From assembly GCA_963741385.1 (NCBI GenBank), contig CAVUHO010000010.1, positions 434,001 to 498,000 of the forward strand: DNA of 64,000 nt. Reading direction: 5' to 3'. Below are positions 32,571 through 40,436 of the stretch, piece after piece. This DNA is from Sulfomarinibacter sp963741385. GTDB lineage: Bacteria > Acidobacteriota > Thermoanaerobaculia > Thermoanaerobaculales > Sulfomarinibacteraceae. The translations under genes were made by a program, and so were the position numbers. The stretch's first letter is position 1. Each line of letters begins with the position of its first letter. The notes under the pieces are model-generated. The model was not told the origin of the DNA. It worked only from the letters and a program-made list of their open reading frames with translations, and did not search any database.

Positions 32571-34127
32571 TTACTCGACGTCGAACTTCACCCCCTGCGC
32601 CAGAGGAAGCTCGCCGCCCCAATTGATGGTGCAGGTCTGGCGGCGCATGTAGCCCTTCCACGCGTCCGAGCCGGCCTCGCGGCCGCCGCCGGTCTCTTTC
32701 TCACCGCCGAAAGCGCCGCCGATCTCGGCGCCGGAGGTGCCGATGTTGACGTTGGCGATGCCGCAGTCCGAGCCCTCGTGGGAAAGGAAGCGCTCGGCGG
32801 TGCGGATGCTCTCGGTGAAGACGGCCGACGACAGGCCCTGGACCACCGAGTTGTGCATGGTCACGGCCTCATCGAAGTTCGAGAACTCGAAGATGTAGAG
32901 GATCGGCGCAAAAGTCTCGTCGCGCGCGATGGCGAGATCCGGCTGCGCCTTGACGAGAGTGGGTTCGACAAAGAACCCAGGACCCTCGGGACGGCCGCCG
33001 CCGCACAGGATCTCCCCGCCCTGCTCGCGAACGGCGTCGAGGGCCGCGAAGTGGTCGTCGACGGCGCGCGCATTGACCAACGGCCCCATCAGGACGCCGT
33101 CATCGAGGGGGTTGCCGATGGTGATCGAAGGGTAGGCCTTGGTGAGCCGACCGATCACCTCACCAGCCACGCTGGTGTGAAGGAAAAGACGGCGCAGGCT
33201 GGTGCAGCGCTGACCGGCGGTACCCACGGCAGCAAACAGGATCGCGCGCACTGCGAGCTCGACATCGGCGTCCTCCGCCACGATGATGGCGTTGTTGCCG
33301 CCGAGCTCGAGGATGTTGCGACCAAAGCGGCGAGCCGTGACCTCGGCGACGTGACGGCCCATGTTGGTGGAGCCGGTGAAGGAGATCAGGGGGACCCGCG
33401 CGTCGTTGATCATCCGCTCGCCCACCGTCCTGCCGGGACCGATCACCAGGTTGAAGATTCCGTGCAGCCCGTGCCGCTGCATCACCCGGTTGCAGATGTG
33501 CTGGACCGCGACCGCCGTCAGCGGAGTGTCGGACGACGGTTTCCACACCATCGTGTTGCCGCACACCGCGGCCAGGGCGGCGTTCCACGCCCACACCGCC
33601 ACCGGGAAGTTGAAGGCGGTGATGATGCCGACGACTCCCAGCGGGTGCCACTGTTCGTACATCCGGTGACGCGGCCGCTCGGACATCATGTTGGGGCCGT
33701 ACAGCTGGCGCGACAGCCCGACGGCGAAATCGCACATGTCGATCATCTCCTGCACCTCGCCGAGGCCCTCGGAGAGGATCTTCCCCATTTCGAGCGACAC
33801 CAGGCGGCCGAGGGGTTCCTTGAAGATCCGAAGCTCGTTGCCGAGATCGCGGACGACATCGCCGCGCGCCGGCGCCGGCATCATGCGCCAGGTCTCGAAG
33901 GCCGCCGCCGCTGCCGCCACCACTTTCTCGTAGGAGGCCTCGTCGGCCTGGATGATCGAGGCAATGGGCTCGCCGTCGGACGGGTTGATCGAGACCAGCA
34001 GGTGCTGCTCGTCCGGCGTGATCCACTCACCCGTACACGCCCCGAGATTGGAGTCTTTGATTCCGAGCTCCAGGTGGAGCCCGAGGTCGGAAAAGAACTT
34101 CTTCATTTCACGCAAGATATCGGCCAT
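32571..34127 (-). CDS. Aldehyde dehydrogenase, ALDH7 (aminoadipate-semialdehyde) type
   Basis: A 518-aa NAD-dependent dehydrogenase. It has FNFPVAVWAWNAALA, the substrate-channel KPSSDTPLTA, SFTGSTNMGRHV, the catalytic Glu in NILELGGNNAIIV and the catalytic Cys in GTAGQRCTSLRRLFLH. GQRCTSLRR and the long N-terminal extension (KDSNLGACTGEWI) are typical of ALDH7/AmaB, which oxidise alpha-aminoadipic semialdehyde in lysine breakdown. The start follows GGGAGGATCGAA. No other lysine-catabolic gene is near, so the substrate is only inferred. Confidence 0.92.
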   Translation of the reverse strand: MADILREMKKFFSDLGLHLELGIKDSNLGACTGEWITPDEQHLLVSINPSDGEPIASIIQADEASYEKVVAAAAAAFETWRMMPAPARGDVVRDLGNELRIFKEPLGRLVSLEMGKILSEGLGEVQEMIDMCDFAVGLSRQLYGPNMMSERPRHRMYEQWHPLGVVGIITAFNFPVAVWAWNAALAAVCGNTMVWKPSSDTPLTAVAVQHICNRVMQRHGLHGIFNLVIGPGRTVGERMINDARVPLISFTGSTNMGRHVAEVTARRFGRNILELGGNNAIIVAEDADVELAVRAILFAAVGTAGQRCTSLRRLFLHTSVAGEVIGRLTKAYPSITIGNPLDDGVLMGPLVNARAVDDHFAALDAVREQGGEILCGGGRPEGPGFFVEPTLVKAQPDLAIARDETFAPILYIFEFSNFDEAVTMHNSVVQGLSSAVFTESIRTAERFLSHEGSDCGIANVNIGTSGAEIGGAFGGEKETGGGREAGSDAWKGYMRRQTCTINWGGELPLAQGVKFDVE

Positions 34128-34254
34128 TTCGATCCTCCCTTGACCCGCAGAACGCACTTCATCCCTGCTGGCGGCGCACAATTCGCCGCGGCGGGAGTGT
34201 ACCTTCCGCCCGACGACCTGCCAACCCTGAAAACAGTGTTCGGCTTTTTGACTG

Positions 34255-34707
34255 TCAGGAATCGTCGGTTTCGTCGCGCGCTGAGAAGTACTCTTCCCAT
34301 CCGGCGATCTCGTTCGACGACAGCCGTGACTGGAAGTCGGTTCGACGGGACGGTGGACGACGGCTGCGCCACTCGGCCAATGTCCGCACGCCGGCGCCCT
34401 TGCCGCGTACACGGGCGCCAAGGGCGCGGTCATCGGTCACGACCACCCACTGCGAGGCGCTCCGTCCGTCGGGGATGAGCTCGAATATCATGTCATCGGC
34501 AGACACGGCGCCGGAGTAACGAATCGTCACACGGCCCAGGTGCTCGGTCACCGGCGAGCCCGGGGGCGGCGGACCGTCGAACACAACGACGATCTGAATG
34601 GTCTCGTTCCGCACGACCTCCAGCGTCAGCCTGCGAACGTCGGCCCGGGTGCGTTGTGACGGCGGCAGGCGGTGGAGAAGATTGTTGCCGTCGACAGCTA
34701 TCGGCAT
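34255..34707 (-). CDS. NYN-domain (YacP-like) putative RNase
   Basis: A 150-aa PIN-like protein: IAVDGNNLLHRLP at the N-terminus, IVVVFDGPPPPG, VTIRYSGAVSADDMIFELI and WVVVTDDRALGARVRGKG. The four acidic positions of the NYN nuclease centre are present. YacP/Rae1 of Bacillus is a ribosome-associated mRNA nuclease; this shorter version may act on RNA similarly. The gene ends at 34255 and lies 2 bp downstream of the DnaJ/TPR gene. The spacer 34128-34254 shows no further gene. Confidence 0.8.
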   Translation of the reverse strand: MPIAVDGNNLLHRLPPSQRTRADVRRLTLEVVRNETIQIVVVFDGPPPPGSPVTEHLGRVTIRYSGAVSADDMIFELIPDGRSASQWVVVTDDRALGARVRGKGAGVRTLAEWRSRRPPSRRTDFQSRLSSNEIAGWEEYFSARDETDDS

Positions 34708-34709
34708 GG

Positions 34710-36269
34710 TCAGCGCATCTGGCGTGCTCGCCGCAGCAGCCGCTGCAGCTCACGGGCCCCGGCGATATCTTTGTACATCCGGTTTGCAACCTCGTTGTCC
34801 GGATTGATCGCCAGCGCGCGTTCGAGCGATTTGCGCTGCCGCTCGACGTGGTTGCGGCGACGCCAGAAATCCGCCAACTCGAGCCAGGAGTCGACATGCT
34901 TGGGATCGGCCTCGATGGCCCGCCGCAGACAGGCCAGAGCACGATTGGCCCACAGCGGGTTGTGCTGCAGGAGCCGCGCGAGTTTGAGCAGCTCGCCCGG
35001 CCGTGGATCGAGCGCACACGCTCGCTCGAGGAGTTGGATTGCGAGATACAGCTCATTGTCCCTGATCAGCTCGTCGGCGCGTTTGAGGTTCGCTTCGACG
35101 AGCTCCTTGCGCGCCTGGGGGTCGACCAATCCCCGTTTTGTCGAATCGATCTTATGGCTCTCGGTTTCGACGGTTTTCAGGATCCGATCGTAGCGTTCCC
35201 TGGCCCTGTGTGAGGAAAGCACCTCATAAGCCGCCCGCCCGCGCTCGACGATCCGCTCCAGGTGCCCGATCATATCTCTGAGATGGGGTCTGCCCGCTGC
35301 CTCGGGGGAAAACCGTTCCCGGATCTTTGTCCACCCGTCCTTGATTTCGGCGGGGTTTGCATCGCGCTGCAGACCGAGAGCCTTGTAGTGGTCGACCTTC
35401 GTCACCGCTTCCGACAGCTTGCGGATGTACTGGCGCTCTTCGATTTGACGCTCGCTGAAGTCGCCGTGGTCGCCGGTCGCATCGTCGAGATGACCCTCGT
35501 TATCGATCGTCGGTTCATTCTCAGCGGCGTCGTGCAGAAGCGGAGGTTTCGAAACCGGGACCCCCTCACCCTCGATGATCACGGTTCCCGACAGCAACAA
35601 TGTATACAGCGTGGTGAATAGCTGGACCTCTGGCAGCGACGACAGCCGCACCAGTTCCGCGATGTTCTTCGCGGCGTCGAGACGGCTGAGCAGGAAGCCC
35701 TCGGTCGGGGTCAGCTCGACATCCTCGATCATCTGCTTGAATGACGGCGAAAGGACGACCCGCCGCACCGGCGGGCCGATCTCCTGCCGGATGGCCTCGA
35801 TGTCGGAGAACTCGCGGGCCGCGATCAGGATGATCTGCGAGGTGACGACGTTCGGGAGAGTGTCGAGCTGACCCTCGCCACCGCCCTCGACAAACCGACA
35901 GGTGGTTCTCGGCGCCGCTGCGGCGCGGCGAATGATGGTGAGAGCCAGCTCCTGGAGCTCGTTCTCGAGGTCGTCGGCCGAGATATAACCCCGCGCTACG
36001 AGGATGTGTCCAAACGGCGGCGAAGCGCCACCACCCTGGGCGAGCAGGACCAGCGCACGATCGTCCTCGCTGATCTTGCTGCGGTCCACCAGCCACATCC
36101 CGAGTTTTTCTTCTTCCAACTGGGAACGCGCGGCGCGAATCTCGCCGTTCGTAAAGAGGATCTCGCGAACGCTGGCCCCGGTCACCGCCTCCAGCGAACC
36201 GGTGGCGCGCGCAGCCGCGAATTCCGCCATCAGAGTCGGCAGCGGTTTCAGCGCAGCCCCAGCGCCCAC
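34710..36269 (-). CDS. DUF4388-like / J-domain-like / TPR regulatory protein
   Basis: A 519-aa cytoplasmic protein. The N-terminal domain (LPTLMAEFAAARATGSLEA...IREILFTNGEIRAARS) resembles DUF4388, known in delta-proteobacterial and acidobacterial signalling proteins. The middle (about 330-400) has a J-like segment (DHYKALGLQRDANPAEIKDGWTKIRERFSPE ... RAAYEVLSSHRARERYD) without the HPD motif. The C-terminal third has TPR repeats (ELYLAIQLLERACALDPRP; ALACLRRAIEADPKHVDSW; ALAINPDNEVANRMY). The GTG at 36269 is taken as the start; GTG 36281 and ATG 36230 are alternatives. It follows the SPOR protein gene directly. Confidence 0.72.
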   Translation of the reverse strand: MGAGAALKPLPTLMAEFAAARATGSLEAVTGASVREILFTNGEIRAARSQLEEEKLGMWLVDRSKISEDDRALVLLAQGGGASPPFGHILVARGYISADDLENELQELALTIIRRAAAAPRTTCRFVEGGGEGQLDTLPNVVTSQIILIAAREFSDIEAIRQEIGPPVRRVVLSPSFKQMIEDVELTPTEGFLLSRLDAAKNIAELVRLSSLPEVQLFTTLYTLLLSGTVIIEGEGVPVSKPPLLHDAAENEPTIDNEGHLDDATGDHGDFSERQIEERQYIRKLSEAVTKVDHYKALGLQRDANPAEIKDGWTKIRERFSPEAAGRPHLRDMIGHLERIVERGRAAYEVLSSHRARERYDRILKTVETESHKIDSTKRGLVDPQARKELVEANLKRADELIRDNELYLAIQLLERACALDPRPGELLKLARLLQHNPLWANRALACLRRAIEADPKHVDSWLELADFWRRRNHVERQRKSLERALAINPDNEVANRMYKDIAGARELQRLLRRARQMR

Positions 36270-36273
36270 GGAT

Positions 36274-37404
36274 TCACCCACCCGACGCCGCGGACGGCCT
36301 TGCCTCGTCGCCGGTGAGCTCGATGGGATGGGGTTCGAAACCCTCCCGCCGGAGGGTCGCGGGTATTTCCTTGGCCGCTTTCTGAGCTGCGTCACGACTG
36401 CTGAATCGGCCCCACACCAGCTGCCAACAGGGCTGACCGCCAGTCGAGTCGGCCGCCACCGGGCGAACCGAATCGGGATGCTGATTGGCCTTTTTGAGGA
36501 CACGCTGCAGATCCTGTGGTTCGCAGCCCATGTCGATAACCAGCGCCCAGTGACGTCCCGTCGGTTGCCCGCCTGCGGCGGCGGCGTCACCGCCGGAGCG
36601 ACTCACCATCCAGGCGATCGCCAGCAGGACGATCAACAACAGCGCCGCGCTGCCGACAATCCAACTGACCGGGATGCGTCGCCGGGGCGACTGGGAAAAC
36701 CCTTCAGCCGGCAACAGGTCCACCTCACTGTCAACCACCAGTTCGGGTTCCGGCTCTAAAATGCCCGTGACCACCAACGCCGCCAACAACCGGGACACCT
36801 CTTCGAGGGCGTGCTCGGACCGCCCCGCCACCTCCCGCGCGGTTCGTTCTCCGGTGATCTTGGACACGATCAGGTCCGCGTCCTCCGACAACCTCAGCGG
36901 CGAGTACAGCTCGATGAAGTTGGGCGACCTGCTGAGAAGCACATCGAGGTCCGGAAGGATGACGGACGAGACTGCGCCGGACGTGTCCGATAAGACCAAT
37001 TCCACCAGCGTGTGGGTGATGGAGATCGTGGCGCCGGTCACCCCGTCGGGCTCTCCCTCGACAATCTCCAGCTCGCGCCGTGGGTCGAGAAGCCACTTTC
37101 TGAGATGTTGTTGCAATAGTTCCTTGGCGGCGCCCATCGCGTAGGTCTCGGCGATGTGCCCGTTGGCTGCGAGTTCGCGCGCCTCCTCGAGTAGATCGAT
37201 GCGCCCGATCGGCTCACAACTCAACCGACGACACAGCGCGGCGGTGTCGATGCCTTCGACAAACCTGATGCGGCCATTGGAGACCCTCAAAATCAGTTCG
37301 CCGTCGCCCCAGCGCAGTTGGGCAGCGCCGCCTTCCCGGCGAGCGATCCACTGTGCAAGCTGCAAGATCTCGTGGGTGTCGGCCATGGCCACAGAATATT
37401 GCAT
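36274..37404 (-). CDS. DUF4388-like protein with transmembrane segment and C-terminal SPOR-like domain
   Basis: A 376-aa protein. The N-terminal region (AQWIARREGGAAQLRWGDGELILRVSNGRIRFVEG) resembles the domain in the next gene. One TM lies at about residues 247-268 (VSWIVGSAALLLIVLLAIAWMV). The C-terminal about 85 residues look like a SPOR domain (HWALVIDMGCEPQDLQRVLKKANQHP ... CWQLVWGRFSSRDAAQKAAKEIP), which binds denuded peptidoglycan. It thus could link wall state to a cytoplasmic sensor; this is inference. ATG 37386 is an alternative start. The stop lies next to the GTG start of the downstream gene. Confidence 0.72.
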   Translation of the reverse strand: MQYSVAMADTHEILQLAQWIARREGGAAQLRWGDGELILRVSNGRIRFVEGIDTAALCRRLSCEPIGRIDLLEEARELAANGHIAETYAMGAAKELLQQHLRKWLLDPRRELEIVEGEPDGVTGATISITHTLVELVLSDTSGAVSSVILPDLDVLLSRSPNFIELYSPLRLSEDADLIVSKITGERTAREVAGRSEHALEEVSRLLAALVVTGILEPEPELVVDSEVDLLPAEGFSQSPRRRIPVSWIVGSAALLLIVLLAIAWMVSRSGGDAAAAGGQPTGRHWALVIDMGCEPQDLQRVLKKANQHPDSVRPVAADSTGGQPCWQLVWGRFSSRDAAQKAAKEIPATLRREGFEPHPIELTGDEARPSAASGG

Positions 37405-37526
37405 CCGACGCTGCGTTGTAAAGCGACGGGACGTTCGCGCGGGATCTCCGAAAGCCGCAGGACCCGCGCTCGATTACGCCGCATCCACTCCTTCGGTTGG
37501 ATCTGTTCGACGGTCATCCGAGAGGC

Positions 37527-37555
37527 TTGACACACGAACTATTGCCCTCTACCAT
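37527..37555 (+). promoter_or_regulatory. Sigma-70-type promoter of the tRNA operon
   Basis: A perfect -35 TTGACA (37527-37532), 17-bp spacer and -10 TACCAT (37550-37555). They lie 25 bp upstream of tRNA-Val. Confidence 0.75.
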
Positions 37556-37579
37556 GACGATCCCGACGGTCTTCCGTTT

Positions 37580-37652
37580 GGGAGGTTAGCTCAGCGGTTA
37601 GAGCACCTGCCTTACACGCAGGGGGTCGTGGGTTCAAATCCCCCACCTCCCA
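37580..37652 (+). tRNA. tRNA-Val (anticodon UAC)
   Basis: A 73-nt cloverleaf with acceptor GGGAGGT / ACCTCCC, D-arm GCTCAGCGGTTAGAGC, anticodon loop CUUACAC (UAC) and T-arm GGGTTCAAATCCC. CCA is not encoded. It is cotranscribed with tRNA-Asp 23 bp downstream. Confidence 0.96.
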
Positions 37653-37675
37653 CTAACCCTGGGCCACCACGATGC

Positions 37676-37752
37676 GGGGTCGTAGTTCAGCTGGATAGAA
37701 CGCTGGCCTGTCACGCCGGAGGTCGCGAGTTCGAGTCTCGTCGGCCCCGCCA
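37676..37752 (+). tRNA. tRNA-Asp (anticodon GUC)
   Basis: A 77-nt cloverleaf with acceptor GGGGTCG / CGGCCCC (one T-G pair), anticodon loop CUGUCAC (GUC), T-arm with GTTCGAG and encoded GCCA 3' end. The final 18 nt are the start of a 163-bp unit repeated downstream. Confidence 0.96.
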
Positions 37753-37760
37753 TATTTCTC

Positions 37761-37784
37761 AACGCCGCCCTTTGGGCGGCGTTT
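37761..37784 (+). terminator. Terminator hairpin in tRNA repeat unit 1
   Basis: AACGCCGCCC and GGGCGGCGTT form a perfect 10-bp stem with a TTT loop, followed by TT. It lies 8 bp after tRNA-Asp. Confidence 0.85.
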
Positions 37785-37923
37785 TCACAATCATCTTCAG
37801 TGACGAGCCTCGTGGCACCGTTGCCTGCGAACCGGCTCTGCGCGATTCGCTCTGCGACTCGCGCGATCCGGTAGGTCGCAGCCACCGGCGGCATCGTGTC
37901 TCGTCGGCCCCGCCATATTTCTC

Positions 37924-37947
37924 AACGCCGCCCTTTGGGCGGCGTTT
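37924..37947 (+). terminator. Terminator hairpin in tRNA repeat unit 2
   Basis: An exact copy of the hairpin at 37761, one repeat period (163 bp) further on. Confidence 0.8.
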
Positions 37948-38091
37948 TCACAATCATCTTCAGTGACGAGCCTCGTGGCACCGTTGCCTGCGAACCGGCT
38001 CTGCGCGATTCGCTCTGCGACTCGCGCGATCCGGTAGGTCGCAGCCACCGGCGGCATCGTGTCTCGTCGGCCCCGCCATATTATCTCAGTC

Positions 38092-38120
38092 GGCCGCCCG
38101 AACGGGCGGCCTTTTGTTTG
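38092..38120 (+). terminator. Final terminator of the tRNA locus
   Basis: GGCCGCCCG and CGGGCGGCC form a 9-bp stem with an AA loop, followed by TTTTGTTT. It differs from the hairpin in the repeats and closes the locus. Confidence 0.85.
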
Positions 38121-38180
38121 ACCAAATGGAAGACTCGCCTCCAGTCCCGGTTTCGTCTCGGTGGTGGGCGGGTGGCCATT

Positions 38181-38222
38181 CCGAAATCCGAAATCCGAAT
38201 TCTGAATTCCGAATTCTGAAGG
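38181..38222. repeat. Heptad array (CCGAAAT/CCGAATT/CTGAATT)x6
   Basis: Six tandem heptads with slight variation end 6 bp before the stop codon (38228) of the minus-strand CBM48 gene. Confidence 0.82.
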
Positions 38223-38227
38223 GGCCC

Positions 38228-38524
38228 CTACGTCACGACGACGCAGTCAATGCTTCCGTGGGTGTTGGGCTCGTAGCCGTCGGCCTCCTGGTCATTGAAC
38301 CACTCGCCGTTGTCGCTGCGATAACGGAACCGGTAGGTGTGGCCCTGATGCAAAAGGACCACGGCGCTGGCGGTTCCGTTGCTGCGTCGGACGAAGCGAT
38401 CGGCGCCGGGACTCCATGCGTTGAAATCGCCCACCACTGACGCCGGCAACCTGGGATCATCGACATCGAGGACGAAACTGACTTTGATTCCGTTGGATCC
38501 TTTGACCTTCCGTCTGTTGAGCAT
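38228..38524 (-). CDS. Small stand-alone CBM48/isoamylase-N-like protein
   Basis: A 98-aa protein consisting of one immunoglobulin-like glycogen-binding domain: VSFVLDVDDPRLPASVVGDFNAWSPGADRFVRR, then LLHQGHTYRFRYRSDNGEWFNDQEADGYEPNTHGSIDCVVVT. GDFNAW and FRYRSDNG..ND are hallmarks of CBM48/AMPK-beta-like domains. The start at 38524 follows GAGGAGTTCGTC. There is no catalytic domain; it may bind glycogen or serve as a regulatory partner. Confidence 0.85.
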   Translation of the reverse strand: MLNRRKVKGSNGIKVSFVLDVDDPRLPASVVGDFNAWSPGADRFVRRSNGTASAVVLLHQGHTYRFRYRSDNGEWFNDQEADGYEPNTHGSIDCVVVT

Positions 38525-38677
38525 GACGAACTCCTCTACCACATAATGTGTGTCGCGTCGTGGTTTTTGGCGACCCGATTGTATGCCACAATCGTGATTC
38601 CACCGAAAACCGTCCTCGCCGCCCGGTATTCCCGGCTTCATCGCTCCGTCCTTCGTGTAGGATGCGGTCAGGAATCG

Positions 38678-40045
38678 TCAGTCGAGATAACCGAGTGCCC
38701 GAAGTTGCTCGACGGCTTCGGCGTCGAGATCTTGAGTCTCCAGCCGGTCAAGGGCGCTGAGCCCTGTGAAAACCTGGGCCAGCCACGCCAGGAGGCCGTC
38801 AGACGGCTGCGTCTGCAGTCCCACCAGGTTGTGAAGCTCTCCTGGATCGTCGGCCAGATCGAAGAGCTGGCGTTGCTGTGATTCGACGGTGAATATTTCT
38901 TTGCGGTCGTCGGAAAGAATGGCGACCGACAAGAGTCCTTTCGATCGTTTCTTTTCGCTGTCGTGCGTGCCACCGTGGACCGCGCCGCGGTGGGTCTGGA
39001 AATAGCTGACGCCACCCGGGCCGGCTGCCTGCCCCCCGCGCGCGGTCTCTGCCCAACTTTTCCCCGGAAGGCTCTCGGGCGCCTCGAACCCTGCAAGCTC
39101 GAGCAGGGTCGGCGCAACGTCCAGCAGCGTGGCCTGCGACGCCAGCTTGCCAGCGGGAATCCGTCCCTTCCATACAAGTCCCAGAGGGATCCTCAAAGAC
39201 TGCTCGTAGAGGTTTCGCCCGTGCCCCCAGTAACCGTGCTCCCCCAGGCTTTCACCGTGATCGGCGGTGAACACGATCACCAACTCGCGGTCGTCGACGG
39301 TTCCCCGGATGCCCTCCAGCAGTCGTCCGATGGAGCGATCCACCGCCGCAATCTCGGTGTCGTATCGATCTCGTTTTTTCAGTTTGTCATCGTTGACACC
39401 GAGCCGCTCGGCGTACTCCTCGTGCAAACGGTAGGGCGCGTGCGGTTCGATGTAATGAACCCACAGCAGGAACGGCCGCTCCGGCTTCCTCCGACGGTCC
39501 TCCTCCAACCACTCGAGCGCGTCGTCGGTCACGTCCTCGCAGGTGGCCTCCGAGTTGAGGAGCCCAAACCACCGGCGGCGTTCGAGCCTTTCACCGTAAG
39601 TGTCAAAGTGCTCGCCCAGGAGGGTGAGGTTGTCCTTCAACGTCCAGGTTCCGACAATTGCTGCAGTCGAATAGCCGTGCTGAGCCAGGATCTTCGGCAG
39701 CGAGTTCAGATGTTCCTGCATCCGGAGCCCATTGCGTGACGCAGCATGGTGGTGGGGATAAAGACCGGTGATCATCGAGCACATCGCCGGGCCGGTCAGC
39801 GGCTCAGGCGTCCAGGCTCGCTCGAATCGCAATCCGCCCGCTATCAGTCGGTCGATATTCGGCGACGTGTCCCTGCCATACCCGTAACAACCGAGATGGT
39901 CGGCGCGAAGAGCATCCACGGTAATGATCACAATGGACGGCTGAGGTTCGGCGGCACCAACCGGGACCACCCACACCAGTCCGGCACATGCCAAGAGCAT
40001 CCTTATGCCTACGCCCCGAACGATCCCCGTAACAGCCACGGACAA
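38678..40045 (-). CDS. Sulfatase-like alkaline-phosphatase-superfamily protein
   Basis: A 455-aa protein with an N-terminal signal or anchor (about 1-31), then IVIITVDALRADHLGCYGYGRDTSPNIDRL, the nucleophile region PEPLTGPAMCSMITGLYPHHH, and the metal site VIVFTADHGESLGEHGYWGHGRNLYEQSLRIPL. The position of the formylglycine Cys/Ser in C/S-x-P-x-R is Thr (TGPAM), as in LtaS-type transferases. The C-terminus EQLRALGYLD is common in this acidobacterial-type group. It could be a phosphotransferase or hydrolase rather than a true sulfatase. Confidence 0.85.
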   Translation of the reverse strand: MSVAVTGIVRGVGIRMLLACAGLVWVVPVGAAEPQPSIVIITVDALRADHLGCYGYGRDTSPNIDRLIAGGLRFERAWTPEPLTGPAMCSMITGLYPHHHAASRNGLRMQEHLNSLPKILAQHGYSTAAIVGTWTLKDNLTLLGEHFDTYGERLERRRWFGLLNSEATCEDVTDDALEWLEEDRRRKPERPFLLWVHYIEPHAPYRLHEEYAERLGVNDDKLKKRDRYDTEIAAVDRSIGRLLEGIRGTVDDRELVIVFTADHGESLGEHGYWGHGRNLYEQSLRIPLGLVWKGRIPAGKLASQATLLDVAPTLLELAGFEAPESLPGKSWAETARGGQAAGPGGVSYFQTHRGAVHGGTHDSEKKRSKGLLSVAILSDDRKEIFTVESQQRQLFDLADDPGELHNLVGLQTQPSDGLLAWLAQVFTGLSALDRLETQDLDAEAVEQLRALGYLD

Positions 40046-40397
40046 TCCCTCATTCAGTCATTCGTCCGCGCATTGTATCCGAAACGAGAGGCCTCGTTCT
40101 GCCGCTCCAGTACGAGGACAGCGTCTTCCGGATCACAAATCCGCGCCGACCGGAGCGACACGCTCGGCATTCTGGACCACTGCTGTTCAAATCAAAGACA
40201 CATCCGCCCACGCGCCGTGACCGAGGTAATCCCCCCAAGGCACCGCCGCCGGCGTTGAATGTTCGCATTACGGCACGACCCGCGGCATACCAGGGCGACC
40301 CGAGTTTCAGATTCCAAAACGAAACACCCCACGCGACAGATTGTATCGAGGTGGTACAAAATCGTCGGAATTCAACCCGAAAACCGTCTTTCAGAGG

Positions 40398-40412
40398 TGG
40401 CACCGTTCTTGC
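40398..40412 (+). promoter_or_regulatory. Sigma-54 promoter of the prepilin-like gene
   Basis: TGGCAC, five bases (CGTTC), TTGC: a perfect -24/-12 match. Transcription should start near 40424, giving a leader of about 13 nt with GGGAGGCG before the ATG at 40437. The rest of the divergent spacer 40046-40397 shows no gene. Confidence 0.88.
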
Positions 40413-40436
40413 GGAAGTGGTCCGCGGGAGGCGATC

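Larger units (their letters stand above)
37735..38082 (+). repeat. tRNA-linked tandem repeat, 163-bp unit
   Basis: Two full, apparently identical 163-bp units (37735-37897 and 37898-38060) and a third 22-bp partial unit (38061-38082) each begin with the 3' end of tRNA-Asp (GTCTCGTCGGCCCCGCCA). Each full unit also holds a terminator hairpin. The layout recalls the E. coli tyrT locus, where repeats carrying the 3' end of tRNA-Tyr follow the tRNA gene. Confidence 0.92.

Noticed and set aside
37634..38057. Two identical antisense open frames of 86 codons across the tRNA-Asp repeats
   Set aside because: They are produced by the 163-bp repeat itself and run antisense through a tRNA; the unit length is not a multiple of three and there is no ribosome-binding site.
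37735..38082. tRNA-Asp repeats as attachment sites of an integrated element
   Set aside because: No integrase or cargo lies between the copies; the 163-bp spacing is regular and the intervening sequence is identical, which fits tRNA-linked repeats better.
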